The notes beneath the pieces are model-generated. The model worked only from the letters and a program-made list of their open reading frames with translations, did not search any database and was not told the DNA's origin. A stretch of DNA of 16,237 nucleotides, taken from Actinomycetes bacterium (GTDB lineage: Bacteria; Actinomycetota; Actinomycetes; Mycobacteriales; Mycobacteriaceae). Position 1 is the first letter of the stretch, and the number at the start of each line of letters is the position of its first letter. This document shows, piece by piece, positions 1 to 6,537 of the stretch. The DNA is taken from contig JAEXZY010000103.1 in assembly GCA_023404955.1 (NCBI GenBank), positions 1 through 16,237 on the forward strand. Direction: 5' to 3'. The position numbers and the translations under genes were made by a program.

Positions 1-91
1 AGCAACGTAATCCTCCGTCGCACGACCTCGCGGATCAATCGGGAGAATCCCTTGCTCACGACCCAACGAACACCCGACTACTCCGCACCCT

Positions 92-122
92 GAGACAAGA
101 AAAGATCCGTCTTGATTCTCTA
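92..122 (+). repeat. 31-bp two-arm repeat, copy 1 (candidate attachment site)
   Basis: Arm GAGACAAGA at 92-100, a 13-base middle, and arm GATTCTCTA at 114-122. Both arms recur exactly, with the same 13-base spacing, at 12505-12535 and nearly so at 13084-13114. The middle shares the pattern G..CYGTC at the same positions in all three copies. GAGA (92-95) and TCTC (117-120) form short inverted ends, as in many recombinase core sites. It lies about 100 bases upstream of the XRE regulator, so an operator role is the alternative. Confidence 0.6.
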
Positions 123-189
123 GAAACGAGACAGGGCCGCGGTGATGTTGCTTGGCGTCGTCTTCTGTATCGCGTAAGGGCGTTCATAA

Positions 190-226
190 CATAATGCACT
201 GCAAGTGCGTTATAGTGCACTGCATG
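190..226 (+). promoter_or_regulatory. Operator and probable leaderless promoter of the XRE-cupin gene
   Basis: TATAGT at 211-216 is a good minus-10 box. The ATG at 224 lies 7 bases after it, which is where transcription would be expected to start. No Shine-Dalgarno sequence precedes this ATG, so a leaderless mRNA is likely; such transcripts are common in mycobacteria. The same stretch holds a near-perfect inverted repeat, TAATGCACT (192-200) and AGTGCGTTA (204-212). It also holds a direct repeat TGCACTGCA at 195-203 and 216-224, 21 bases apart or two helical turns. A protein bound here would cover the promoter and start codon, which suggests autorepression. No convincing minus-35 box is seen. 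Confidence 0.55.
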
Positions 227-829
227 GATGAGGTGGCGGCCAAGCTGGCTACGGCGATCGGTGCGCGAGTCAAGCAGGAGCGTCGCGCACGGAAGTTGAC
301 CCTTGACGGGCTCGCCGAGGCTGCGGGGGTGAGCCGTCGCATGGTGATCAGCGTGGAGCAGGGCACTGTCAATCCCAGTGTGGGAACCCTTCTTCGGCTC
401 AGCAACGCTCTGGGTGTCGGCCTCCCGGCATTGGTGGAACCGCCCGAGACGCCTGCGGTGAAGGTCACCCGGAGCGGTGATGGTGCCGAGTTGTGGACGG
501 GTCAGCGGGGCGGGCGCGGGGTGATGCTCACCGGAACGGCACCGCCCGATGTGCTGGAACTCTGGGACTGGACATTGGAATCCGGCGACCAGCACGTCAG
601 TGAGGCCCACGCTGCTGGAACGCAGGAAGCTCTCGTCGTGTTGCAGGGCGCGATCAGTGTCGACGTGGCCGAGGAGACGATCGTCCTGCAGGTCGGGGAC
701 GCCATGACGTTTCCTGGCGATGCGGCTCACCGCTACCGCAATGACAGTTCGTCGCCGGCCCGGTTCTGCCTGGCAGTGTTCGAACCCAGTGTCGGGGTGC
801 CCGCGGCGCGGCCGGAGAGTCACTCGTGA
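224..829 (+). CDS. XRE-family transcriptional regulator with C-terminal cupin domain
   Basis: A 201-residue DNA-binding regulator. Residues about 11-66 form an XRE helix-turn-helix (IGARVKQERRARKLTLDGLA, then VSRRMVISVEQGTVNPSVGTLLRLSNALG). Residues about 105-190 form a cupin_2 barrel with the pattern HVSEAHAAGTQEALVVLQG and a later GDAMTFPGDAAHRY. Regulators of this build sense a small ligand, often linked to amino-acid metabolism, through the cupin. I chose the ATG at 224 over the upstream in-frame ATG at 152. The 24 extra residues are unlike the family, and 224 sits at the predicted transcript start. Its stop overlaps the next gene's GTG by four bases, so it probably heads an operon with the B3/4, PaiB and EamA genes. 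The ligand is unknown. Confidence 0.9.
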   Translation: MDEVAAKLATAIGARVKQERRARKLTLDGLAEAAGVSRRMVISVEQGTVNPSVGTLLRLSNALGVGLPALVEPPETPAVKVTRSGDGAELWTGQRGGRGVMLTGTAPPDVLELWDWTLESGDQHVSEAHAAGTQEALVVLQGAISVDVAEETIVLQVGDAMTFPGDAAHRYRNDSSSPARFCLAVFEPSVGVPAARPESHS

Positions 830-1563
830 CCTCGCAGAGCATCCCGGATGCCTTGGCGGCGGCCCATGTGGACGACGCGGTGTTCGTCCTGCGCCCCGAC
901 TACCGGGCCCTGCTCCTCACGGTGCACGGACTCGTCCCCGGTGACAGCAATGATCACAGTGACGCTTTGCTGCAGAAGGCGGAAACAGCTGCGCGCGAGG
1001 CGCTTCAAGACACCCCGGTCGAGCAGCTGCCGCATGTCGCGGCGTGGCGCGAGGCCTACCGCGCGTTCGGCGCCAAGCCCCAACGCACCCGCAACAGCGT
1101 CGAGGCGCTGCTGCGCCGTGCCACGGACGGGCTGCCACGGGTGAACCGGCTCACCGACATCTACAACGCCATTTCGGTGCTGCACCAGCTGCCCATCGGT
1201 GGTGAGGACCTCGATCGCTACACCGGTGCGCCGCGTTTGATTCGAGCCGCTGGTGAGGAGTCTTTCGAGACCACCGCGCAGGGCACCTCTGTGATCGAGC
1301 GACCCGATCCCGGAGAGGTGGTGTGGTGTGACGCGGCGGGGGTGACCTGTCGTCGCTGGAACTGGCGTCAAGCTCAGCGCACCCAACTTCGCTCCGACAC
1401 CACCACCGCCCTGTTCATCCTCGACGCCCTGGAACCGGTCACCGACGCAGCACTGAACGCCGCGGCCGACGACCTCACCGTCCAGCTCCGGTTACTCGGG
1501 CCCGACATCGACATCAACGCCCGCATCATCGAACCCGATGCGCCTGAATCAGAGGGACACTGA
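826..1563 (+). CDS. B3/B4 tRNA-editing-type domain protein (PheT-like)
   Basis: A 245-residue protein whose residues about 75-230 match the B3/B4 domain of the phenylalanyl-tRNA synthetase beta chain. Visible hallmarks are WREAYRAFGAKPQRTRNSVEALLRR, then LPRVNRLTDIYNAISVLHQLPIGGEDLD, then GEVVWCDAAGVTCRRWNWRQAQRT. In PheT this domain clears mischarged tRNA. Stand-alone copies are widespread, but their substrates are mostly unproven. The GTG start overlaps the regulator's TGA (GTGA), which implies translational coupling. The next gene starts one base after its stop. Placement beside a cupin regulator and an EamA exporter suggests handling of an unusual or mischarged amino acid; that role is inference. 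Confidence 0.85.
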   Translation: MTSQSIPDALAAAHVDDAVFVLRPDYRALLLTVHGLVPGDSNDHSDALLQKAETAAREALQDTPVEQLPHVAAWREAYRAFGAKPQRTRNSVEALLRRATDGLPRVNRLTDIYNAISVLHQLPIGGEDLDRYTGAPRLIRAAGEESFETTAQGTSVIERPDPGEVVWCDAAGVTCRRWNWRQAQRTQLRSDTTTALFILDALEPVTDAALNAAADDLTVQLRLLGPDIDINARIIEPDAPESEGH

Positions 1564-1564
1564 C

Positions 1565-2230
1565 GTGCTCATTCACCCGTGGGACGCCGCCCTTGACAGC
1601 GTCGAATGGCAGGACTGGCTCGCCGGCATTCAACGTTTCGGTGTCCTGGCCGTCAACAACCTCGACCCCGCTCAGGCACCCCTGATCATCCCCACCCACT
1701 TCACCCTCGCCGGTGAGGAACTGCTCACCCACCTCGCCCGCCCCAACCAGGTGTGGCCACACATCGACAACGCCACCGAGATCCGCCTTGCCGTCATCGG
1801 TGACTACGCCTACATCCCGAGCTATTGGCGCGCCAAGGCGGGCGGGCCCGACGAAGACGGTGTGCCCACCAGCTACTACTCGGCCGTTCAATTCGTCTGC
1901 CGCCCAACCATCGTCGATGATCCGCAAGGCAAGGTCGACATTCTGCGCGCCCAGCTCGGCGATCTTCAGCCCGAAGGCGGGCACGCCAAAGTCGCCGTGG
2001 ATCACGACCCGTACGGTCGGATGCTGCCCGGAATCCGAGGCTTGCGCCTGGCGATCATTCGAGTGGAAGCGAAGTTCAAATACGACGACCACAACCCCGT
2101 CGAACATCGTGAACGCGTCATCGCGCGCCTCGAGCAGCGCGGCGTAGGGCTCGACACCGCAGCGGCGTCCCAACAGCGCCGCCGCCTCGCTGCCGTCGGG
2201 GACTGGAAGACCCACCGCAGCCGATCGTGA
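1565..2230 (+). CDS. FMN-binding negative transcriptional regulator, PaiB family
   Basis: A 221-residue protein of the PaiB/FMN-binding split-barrel family (PF04299). It begins with the family's usual MLIHPWD-type start. It carries PTHFTL, HLARPNQVWPHID, GDYAYIPSYW and VPTSYYSAVQF in the expected order, and ends in a basic tail. Bacillus PaiB was described as a repressor of sporulation and protease genes, but the fold is that of flavin- or haem-binding proteins, so direct DNA control is unsure. I chose the GTG at 1565, not the in-frame ATG at 1538, because GAGGG at 1552-1556 sits 8 bases upstream and residue matches begin there. Its TGA overlaps the following GTG by four bases, so all four genes of this cluster are likely co-translated. 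Confidence 0.87.
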   Translation: MLIHPWDAALDSVEWQDWLAGIQRFGVLAVNNLDPAQAPLIIPTHFTLAGEELLTHLARPNQVWPHIDNATEIRLAVIGDYAYIPSYWRAKAGGPDEDGVPTSYYSAVQFVCRPTIVDDPQGKVDILRAQLGDLQPEGGHAKVAVDHDPYGRMLPGIRGLRLAIIRVEAKFKYDDHNPVEHRERVIARLEQRGVGLDTAAASQQRRRLAAVGDWKTHRSRS

Positions 2231-2652
2231 CCGCCCGATCCATCGCTGCCGTGCCACCGTGGACCTGGGCGCTCGGCGCAGTCTTTTCCGTTCAACTGTC
2301 CGCAGCCCTGTCGGTGAGCCTGATCGACGCTGTCGGCGCGGCCGGAACCGCGTGGCTGAGACTCACCGCAGGCGCGGTGATCTTCCTGCTGATCGCTCGG
2401 CCGCCACTAAAGGAGATACGCCGAGCTGACGTGCCCGTACTGCTGGCGCTCGGCGTCGCCAGTGGTGTCATGGGTGTCGCGTTCCTCGCCGCGATCGAGC
2501 GCATCCCCCTGGGCACCACGGTGGCCATCGAGTTCCTCGGGCCTCTTACCGTTGCCGCCTTTCGCAGCCACAGCCGGCGCGCCCTGATGTGGCCGGCGGC
2601 CGCCTTCGCGGGAGTGGTACTCCTGACCGAACCGTGGCAGGCAGCGATCGAC
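2227..2652 (+). pseudogene. EamA/RhtA-type exporter, N-terminal half only (interrupted by IS3 element)
   Basis: About 142 codons of a drug/metabolite-transporter superfamily protein of the EamA/RhtA (threonine/homoserine exporter-like) type. Visible are helices near residues 12-35, 40-58, 70-88 and 95-112, and the RhtA-like stretch FLAAIERIPLGTTVAIEFLGPLTVA. Family members have ten helices and about 280-300 residues, so roughly half is present. Reading passes into the insertion sequence at 2653 and stops at 2736 after about 28 foreign residues. The missing half does not appear beyond the element. The gene starts with a GTG overlapping the PaiB stop and was evidently the last gene of this operon. 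It is presumed non-functional. Confidence 0.85.
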
Positions 2653-2677
2653 TGTGCTTCCCCCGAGATCGTGGAGG
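2653..2677. repeat. IS3 element left terminal inverted repeat
   Basis: TGTGCTTCCCCCGAGATCG followed by TGGAGG. It pairs with 3923-3947, with mismatches at positions 3, 5, 17 and 22 of the 25. Bases just outside also resemble the other end (GAC against GAT), so the exact boundary could lie up to three bases further out. Confidence 0.75.
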
Positions 2678-2682
2678 GTTTC

Positions 2683-3615
2683 TTAAGCCGCTTTCGGCTT
2701 CGGTTGTTGTTCCCTGATCTCGTAGTTTACGGGTGAGAGCCCGTCGGCGGCGCTGTGTCGGCGTTGGTGGTTGTAGAACGTGTAGCACCAATCTATGACC
2801 ACGGCCCGCGCTTGGATGGTATCACTGAAAGTGTTGCGGGACAGCACTTCCCATTCTAGTGACGAGAAGAACGCCTCGGCGGCGGCGTTATCGAAACACG
2901 ATCCCACTCGTCCCATCGACTGCCGGATCCCGAGGGTGGCGCACAGCCGTCGAAACGCCTTGGCGGTGTAGGTGGCGCCGCGATCGGTGTGGAAAATGAC
3001 CCGCTGGGCCTCGTCGTCGCGCCAGATGGCCTGCGGGCCTCCCCGGGTGGCCACCGCCATCTGGATGGCCGCACACGCCAACCCCGCATCAGCACGGGTA
3101 CTGGTGGCCGCCCCGAGCAGCCGCCAGCTGTACAGATCGATGACCGTGGCCAGGTACAGCTTCCCGGAAGCGGTCGGGATCTCGGTCATATCGCCCACCC
3201 ACTTCTGGTCGAGCACCGCGGCCGTGAAGTTGCGTTTCAGCAGGTCAGGGAACTTCGGTGCGGTCTTGTCGGTCCGTGTACAGCCGCCGCGGCGGCGCCG
3301 CTTGCGCGCCACCAGGTGCTGGCGGCGCATCGAGTCGGCCACCGTCTTCTCCGACACCGTCCATCCCAGATCGCGCAGATCAGCCACCAGTCGCGGCGAA
3401 CCGTGCAACCCTTTCGCCGCGATGAACGCTGTGTCGACCGCCTCATCGAGGGCGGCGCGGCGCCGATCAGAATCGGTGTGCACCCCGTCAGGGTCGCCGG
3501 CACGGGCCAGCCACTTGTAGAACCACGACACACTGATACCCAGCAGCGCACAGGTAAACGTATGAGGCACCCGGTATTTGGTCCTCTGGTCAGCGACAAA
3601 GCGTGCCACGCTCAC
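2683..3615 (-). CDS. IS3-family transposase OrfB (DDE catalytic subunit)
   Basis: A transposase of about 310 residues with an rve integrase core. It begins with an HTH_21-like region (KGLHGSPRLVADLRDLGWTVSEKTV). The catalytic triad is visible as WVGDMTEIPT, HTDRGATY and DNAAAEAFFSSLEWE, with the standard 35 residues between the second Asp and the Glu. I chose the GTG at 3615 because AGGAGG (minus strand, 3623-3628) sits 7 bases upstream and the GTG overlaps the orfA stop as GTGA. The GTG at 3636 is possible. I see no obvious slippery A-run for programmed frameshifting, so OrfB is probably made by re-initiation. All key residues are present, so the element may still be active. Confidence 0.93.
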   Translation of the reverse strand: MSVARFVADQRTKYRVPHTFTCALLGISVSWFYKWLARAGDPDGVHTDSDRRRAALDEAVDTAFIAAKGLHGSPRLVADLRDLGWTVSEKTVADSMRRQHLVARKRRRRGGCTRTDKTAPKFPDLLKRNFTAAVLDQKWVGDMTEIPTASGKLYLATVIDLYSWRLLGAATSTRADAGLACAAIQMAVATRGGPQAIWRDDEAQRVIFHTDRGATYTAKAFRRLCATLGIRQSMGRVGSCFDNAAAEAFFSSLEWEVLSRNTFSDTIQARAVVIDWCYTFYNHQRRHSAADGLSPVNYEIREQQPKPKAA

Positions 3616-3628
3616 TTCGTCGCCTCCT
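3612..3628 (-). promoter_or_regulatory. Shine-Dalgarno and GTGA overlap that set the orfB start
   Basis: On the minus strand AGGAGG, 7 spacer bases, then GTG whose last two bases and the next A form the orfA TGA. This is an unusually strong ribosome-binding site inside the end of orfA and supports re-initiation at 3615. Confidence 0.7.
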
Positions 3629-3902
3629 TCACCCACAGGACCACGGATCGCTTGAGGACATCGCGCTCCATCCGCAGCTCAGCGTTCTCGCTGCGCAGGC
3701 GTTTGAGTTCGTCCATGTCATCGCGGGTCAGCTCACCGCGACCCTCACGGGCTTCGCGGTCCCGGGTCACCCAGTTCCCGAGGGTGCCCTCGTTGACCCC
3801 GAGCTCACGCGCGATCGCCGCGATCGGCTTCCCTGTCTCGTGCACGATCCGCACCGCGCCCTCACGGAACGCCCGGTCGTACTTCTTCCGTTTCTCTGGC
3901 AT
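3612..3902 (-). CDS. IS3-family transposase OrfA (DNA-binding subunit)
   Basis: A 96-residue helix-turn-helix protein of the transposase_8 type. KKYDRAFREGAVRIVHETGK is followed by IAAIARELGVNEGTLGNWV. A leucine-zipper-like helix, ELKRLRSENAELRMERDVLK, closes the protein; it normally lets OrfA pair with itself and OrfB at the element's ends. The start ATG at 3902 gives the usual MPEKRKKY opening and has AGGGG 5 bases upstream. A GTG at 3929 is in frame, but lies inside the terminal repeat. The orfA stop overlaps the orfB start by four bases. Confidence 0.9.
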   Translation of the reverse strand: MPEKRKKYDRAFREGAVRIVHETGKPIAAIARELGVNEGTLGNWVTRDREAREGRGELTRDDMDELKRLRSENAELRMERDVLKRSVVLWVKEATK

Positions 3903-3922
3903 CTCGACCCCTATTGTGGATA

Positions 3923-3947
3923 CCTTCACGGTCTCGGGGGAATCTCA
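3923..3947. repeat. IS3 element right terminal inverted repeat
   Basis: Reverse complement begins TGAGATTCCCCCGAGACCG and continues TGAAGG. It matches the left end at 21 of 25 positions. It also carries the region from which orfA would be transcribed. Confidence 0.75.
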
Positions 3948-4015
3948 ATCAAGTGGCAGGCGACAAATGAAGAGCCGTCCCGGGAAGACCAACTCGAGAA
4001 CGCTTTTCGGAGTGG

Positions 4016-4085
4016 TCAATTCCCCCGATCAGCGGAAAAGAAACCCTGTTTTCCGCCGGTTGGTGAGCGATAAACACTCAGCAGC
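4016..4085 (-). repeat. Degenerate IS3-like scrap (possible relic)
   Basis: ATTCCCCCGA at about 4020-4029 equals ten bases of the IS3 terminal repeat. At 4039-4073, the plus strand resembles the start of orfB at about 3565-3599: one reading frame gives NPVFRRLVSDK here and HPVFGPLVSDK there, 8 of 11 residues. Together these suggest a diverged second copy reduced to part of orfB and an end. The resemblance is short and by eye, so chance or shared selection cannot be excluded. The rest of 3948-4183 holds no recognisable gene and presumably contains the promoter for the FHA gene. Confidence 0.35.
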
Positions 4086-4183
4086 ACTCCGGCGCGCCGA
4101 GACCCATTTTCCGTGAACTGTGGAAACTTTGGGTAACCACCCAGCAGAAGTTCGTGGCCAGCAGCGGAGAACGGAGCGGTCGG

Positions 4184-4612
4184 GTGGCGGAGAAGGATCG
4201 CGACCGAGCCTTCGACGATACCGGTGCGCTGGCGTCGGGTTTCAGACCGAAATATCTCCCCCAGCCGGACTTATCGGTGGAGACGTCGGGGGCGGGGCTA
4301 CCTTCAGGGGCGGCTGTCCTCGTCGTTCGACGTGGCCCCACCGGCGGGTTTCGGATGGTTCTCGACAAGGCCGTAACCTCGGTGGGCCGCCACCCCGACA
4401 GTGACCTCGTCCTCGACGACACCACCGTCAGCCGCCGCCACGCCGAACTCCGGGTGCAGGGCGCCGACGTGCAGATCGTTGATGTGGGCAGCCTCACCGG
4501 CACCTGGGTCAACCGCGTGCCGGTGGACTACGCGACGTTGGCCGACGGCGACGAGGTACAGCTCGGCAAGTTCCGTCTGATTTTTCTGAGCCCCCAGCTA
4601 GACACCGGATGA
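4184..4612 (+). CDS. FHA-domain protein, GarA-like
   Basis: A 142-residue protein with a C-terminal forkhead-associated domain, residues about 55-135. The phosphothreonine-binding pattern is intact: GRHPDSD, VSRRHAEL and GSLTGTWVNR. Wording such as LPSGAAVLVVRRGP and LADGDEVQLGKFRLIFL closely follows mycobacterial GarA, which controls glutamate metabolism when its N-terminal ETTS motif is phosphorylated by PknB or PknG. That motif is altered here. The aligned place reads DDTGALASGF, and a VETS sequence occurs later at about residues 32-35. It may be a GarA paralogue with different control. I prefer the GTG at 4184 because GGAG at 4173-4176 is 7 bases upstream; an in-frame GTG at 4154 would add ten residues. 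It probably shares a transcript with the following membrane-protein gene. Confidence 0.85.
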   Translation: MAEKDRDRAFDDTGALASGFRPKYLPQPDLSVETSGAGLPSGAAVLVVRRGPTGGFRMVLDKAVTSVGRHPDSDLVLDDTTVSRRHAELRVQGADVQIVDVGSLTGTWVNRVPVDYATLADGDEVQLGKFRLIFLSPQLDTG

Positions 4613-4655
4613 CTACGGCCGGGGAAGGCAGGACGGAGTCCACAGGGGTGAGGCG

Positions 4656-5744
4656 GTGAGTGAGGTGAACAGCACCGTGACGGTGGTGCTTGGGGTGATC
4701 GCTGCACCCGGGCCGGCCGCGCGACTGGGTCAGAGGGTGATCGCGCAGGGTTTGGCGGAGGTTCTCACGCAGCGGCTTCCGGGCGCGGTGTGGCAGGTCG
4801 AGATGGTGGAGAGCCGGCTGGTCGATGCGCCCGCCGGCGACGCCGACATTGTGGACGCGGCGCGGCAGGTGGTGCTGCGCCGGCAGTGGGATCTTGCGCT
4901 GTGTTTGACCGAGCTTCCCTTGCACCGCCGCCGACGCCCGGTGCTGGCCCACGCCAACCCGACCCATGGTGTGGCGGTGATCTCGGTTCCCGCGTTGGGG
5001 GCGCGTGGCCGGGGCCCCCGGGTCCGTGACCTGGCTGTGCAGCTGGTGGGACAACTGCTGGGCGAGACCCGGCCGCCCGGGCAGCGCGACGACGACAGTA
5101 CCGCTCAGGTGTCGCAGCGGGTCCGTGAGCTGGGCACCGACATTGCTGATGAGGAGTCGTTGGCTTTCACTGCGCGGGTGCTTACCGGCAATCTGCGTCT
5201 GCTGACCGGGATGGTGCGCGCCAATCAGCCCTGGCGGCTCACCCTGCGCCTGTCGCGGGCGCTGGCCGCGGCCGCGGCCGCCGGGGTGTTCGCCCTGGTG
5301 ACCTCCGATATCTGGCGGCTGGCTGACACCTTCGGTGCGGTCCGGCTCACCGGGGCCACCCTGGGGTCGATCGTCGCGATCGCGGCCACCCTGATCATCG
5401 GCGCCCAGTTGTGGGAACGGCCCACCGGGCGCGGCACCCGTGAGCAGGTGATGCTGTTCAATCTCGCCACCACCGCCACCGTGGTGATCGGGGTCGCCGC
5501 CTTCTACGCCGCGCTGTTCGCGCTGGCCGGTGTCGCTGCGGCCTGTCTGGTGGTGCCGCGCGGGTTCAGCGATGCGCTCGGGCACCCGGTCGCGGTGAGC
5601 GACTATGCCGAACTGGCCTGGCTGACCTGCTCGCTGGCCACGCTGGGCGGCGCGCTTGGTGCGGGCCTGGAAACCGACGAGGTGATCCGCGAAGCCGCCT
5701 ACCTCCCGCACAGCGACACCGACATCGTCGCAGACCCGGACTGA
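4656..5744 (+). CDS. Actinobacterial membrane protein of unknown function
   Basis: A 362-residue protein. Residues 1 to about 185 look soluble and alpha/beta-like (TVTVVLGVIAAPGPAARLGQ, then WDLALCLTELPLHR, then HGVAVISVPALG). Four or five membrane helices follow, near residues 205-225, 233-253, 266-285, 286-301 and 320-338. An acidic tail ends the protein. I recall similar proteins in mycobacteria and relatives annotated only as hypothetical, sometimes mislabelled as a folate enzyme, and I see no motif for that enzyme. The GTG start at 4656 follows GGGGTGAGG. A GTG at 4665 is also possible. The gene follows the FHA gene after 43 bases on the same strand, so the membrane protein may act with that phosphopeptide-binding protein. 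Function unassigned. Confidence 0.8.
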   Translation: MSEVNSTVTVVLGVIAAPGPAARLGQRVIAQGLAEVLTQRLPGAVWQVEMVESRLVDAPAGDADIVDAARQVVLRRQWDLALCLTELPLHRRRRPVLAHANPTHGVAVISVPALGARGRGPRVRDLAVQLVGQLLGETRPPGQRDDDSTAQVSQRVRELGTDIADEESLAFTARVLTGNLRLLTGMVRANQPWRLTLRLSRALAAAAAAGVFALVTSDIWRLADTFGAVRLTGATLGSIVAIAATLIIGAQLWERPTGRGTREQVMLFNLATTATVVIGVAAFYAALFALAGVAAACLVVPRGFSDALGHPVAVSDYAELAWLTCSLATLGGALGAGLETDEVIREAAYLPHSDTDIVADPD

Positions 5745-5823
5745 GCTGCGGGCAGAACAGCTACACCGCCGGCCGACAGTGCTGCGCATTACCTCAGCGG
5801 TGCGGCGATGCCAGGTCACCCCG

Positions 5824-5923
5824 CCCGGCGGCGTCCTCCTGCCGGGACGACTACGACGACGGCCGGCTGCACCGGCCAATTGTGCCCTGCGTGTATATCC
5901 AGCCGGGCGGCGTGCCCGCCGGC
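5824..5923. terminator. Cluster of GC-rich hairpins between convergent genes
   Basis: Three stems lie in the 182-base gap between two genes that point at each other. They are CCCGGC (5824-5829) with GCCGGG (5841-5846), GGCCGG (5861-5866) with CCGGCC (5872-5877), and GCCGG (5902-5906) with CCGGC (5919-5923). None has a T-run, which is common for actinobacterial terminators. No gene is seen in 5745-5926. Confidence 0.45.
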
Positions 5924-5926
5924 GGT

Positions 5927-6184
5927 TCATTCGTCGTTGACGACAGTTTGGTCGTAGCGCTGTTGGGCGTGGAGTTGGGCGCTGACGACATCGGCGAAGC
6001 GTCCGAGATCTCTGGTCGGAGCAGACTCGCTGTGGGTCAGGGTCAGTGACCATCCGTCGATAACGTTGTCAGGATTGTGATGTGGCCGTATCTGGAAGCG
6101 TGTCCCGTGCTGTGTGAGCGCTTCTAGGTATTGGGGTGCTTCGTGGGGGTTTTCCTGTATCGGCATCCAGGTCAACGACGACAT
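5927..6184 (-). CDS. Small hypothetical protein (85 aa)
   Basis: Unrecognised 85-residue, mildly acidic, soluble-looking protein (MSSLTWMPIQENPHEAPQYL...LHAQQRYDQTVVNDE). Evidence that it is real: AGGAG stands 9 bases before the ATG at 6184, the composition is normal for a protein, and it lies as the last same-strand gene of the stress module. No signal peptide, membrane helix or metal motif is visible. Function not assigned. Confidence 0.6.
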   Translation of the reverse strand: MSSLTWMPIQENPHEAPQYLEALTQHGTRFQIRPHHNPDNVIDGWSLTLTHSESAPTRDLGRFADVVSAQLHAQQRYDQTVVNDE

Positions 6185-6274
6185 CTGGTGGGTCTCCTGG
6201 TGGGGTGAGAGGGGCGTGTGGCTTCGCGGCGGGGGGGCTGCCCAGGACGCCGCAGAACGTCGCGCGGGCGTCGT

Positions 6275-6508
6275 TCACGGTGCTGCGCGATCCTGGACCT
6301 GGCGGCGGATTCCGTCGAGGGCGTCGTCGGCGGTCTGCGCCTGCCAGGACAGCGTGGGGTGCGCATCGCACAGCCCGAGATGCATCCAGTACTCGGCGGA
6401 CCACAGCACCCGGTAGGTCACGCCGTGGTCGTCGCTGATCACGCAGACTTCGGCCCAGTCGGCGTCGCGATAGGCCGCACGCTCGCATCGCCGCGGCGCG
6501 CGGCTCAC
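6275..6508 (-). CDS. Small hypothetical protein (77 aa)
   Basis: Unrecognised 77-residue protein with a beta-rich middle (WAEVCVISDDHGVTYRVLWSAEYWMHLGLCDAHPTLSWQ) and a likely C-terminal helix. The GTG start at 6508 has only a weak AGGG upstream; an internal start is possible. It is in line with the surrounding minus-strand genes, 29 bases after the STAS gene and 90 bases before the next small gene. Two Cys residues are present but no clear metal site. Function not assigned. Confidence 0.5.
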   Translation of the reverse strand: MSRAPRRCERAAYRDADWAEVCVISDDHGVTYRVLWSAEYWMHLGLCDAHPTLSWQAQTADDALDGIRRQVQDRAAP

Positions 6509-6537
6509 CAGTTACCACACCCTGTGCGCACAGCTAA

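Larger units (their letters stand above)
2653..3947 (-). mobile_element. IS3-family insertion sequence
   Basis: A complete-looking element of about 1,295 bases carrying orfA and orfB on the minus strand. Its ends are imperfect inverted repeats with TG...CA termini. The left end from 2653 and the reverse complement of the right end to 3947 agree at 21 of 25 positions, including TTCCCCCGAGA. No 3-4 base target duplication is seen: the left flank ends CGAC and the right flank begins ATCA. The left flank is an exporter gene whose remainder is missing on the right. The element therefore either took part in a later deletion or recombined with another copy. Name within the family not assigned. Confidence 0.88.

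Noticed and set aside
1..194. Open frames running in from the left edge, ending at TGA 91-93 or TAA 192-194
   Set aside because: The longer one has only about half GC in third positions, unlike genes here, and runs through the operator. The shorter one (30 codons) could be the tail of a gene but has nothing recognisable. Not enough to call.
56..823. Minus-strand open frame of 255 codons opposite the XRE-cupin gene
   Set aside because: No domain, skewed composition, and entirely opposite a gene with a clear helix-turn-helix and cupin.
3600..3640. Programmed minus-1 frameshift between orfA and orfB of the IS3 element
   Set aside because: No slippery A-run or similar heptamer seen in the overlap; a strong AGGAGG and GTGA overlap make re-initiation the simpler reading.
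2645..3955. Target-site duplication flanking the IS3 element
   Set aside because: Several boundary choices were compared (ends at 2650, 2653 or 2655; 3947 or 3950) and none gives matching 3-4 base flanks.
4509..6053. Long minus-strand open frame (514 codons) opposite the FHA and membrane genes
   Set aside because: Its translation is Arg/Pro/His/Gln-rich with no domain, as expected of the complement of high-GC coding DNA. The plus-strand genes have clear families or membrane segments.
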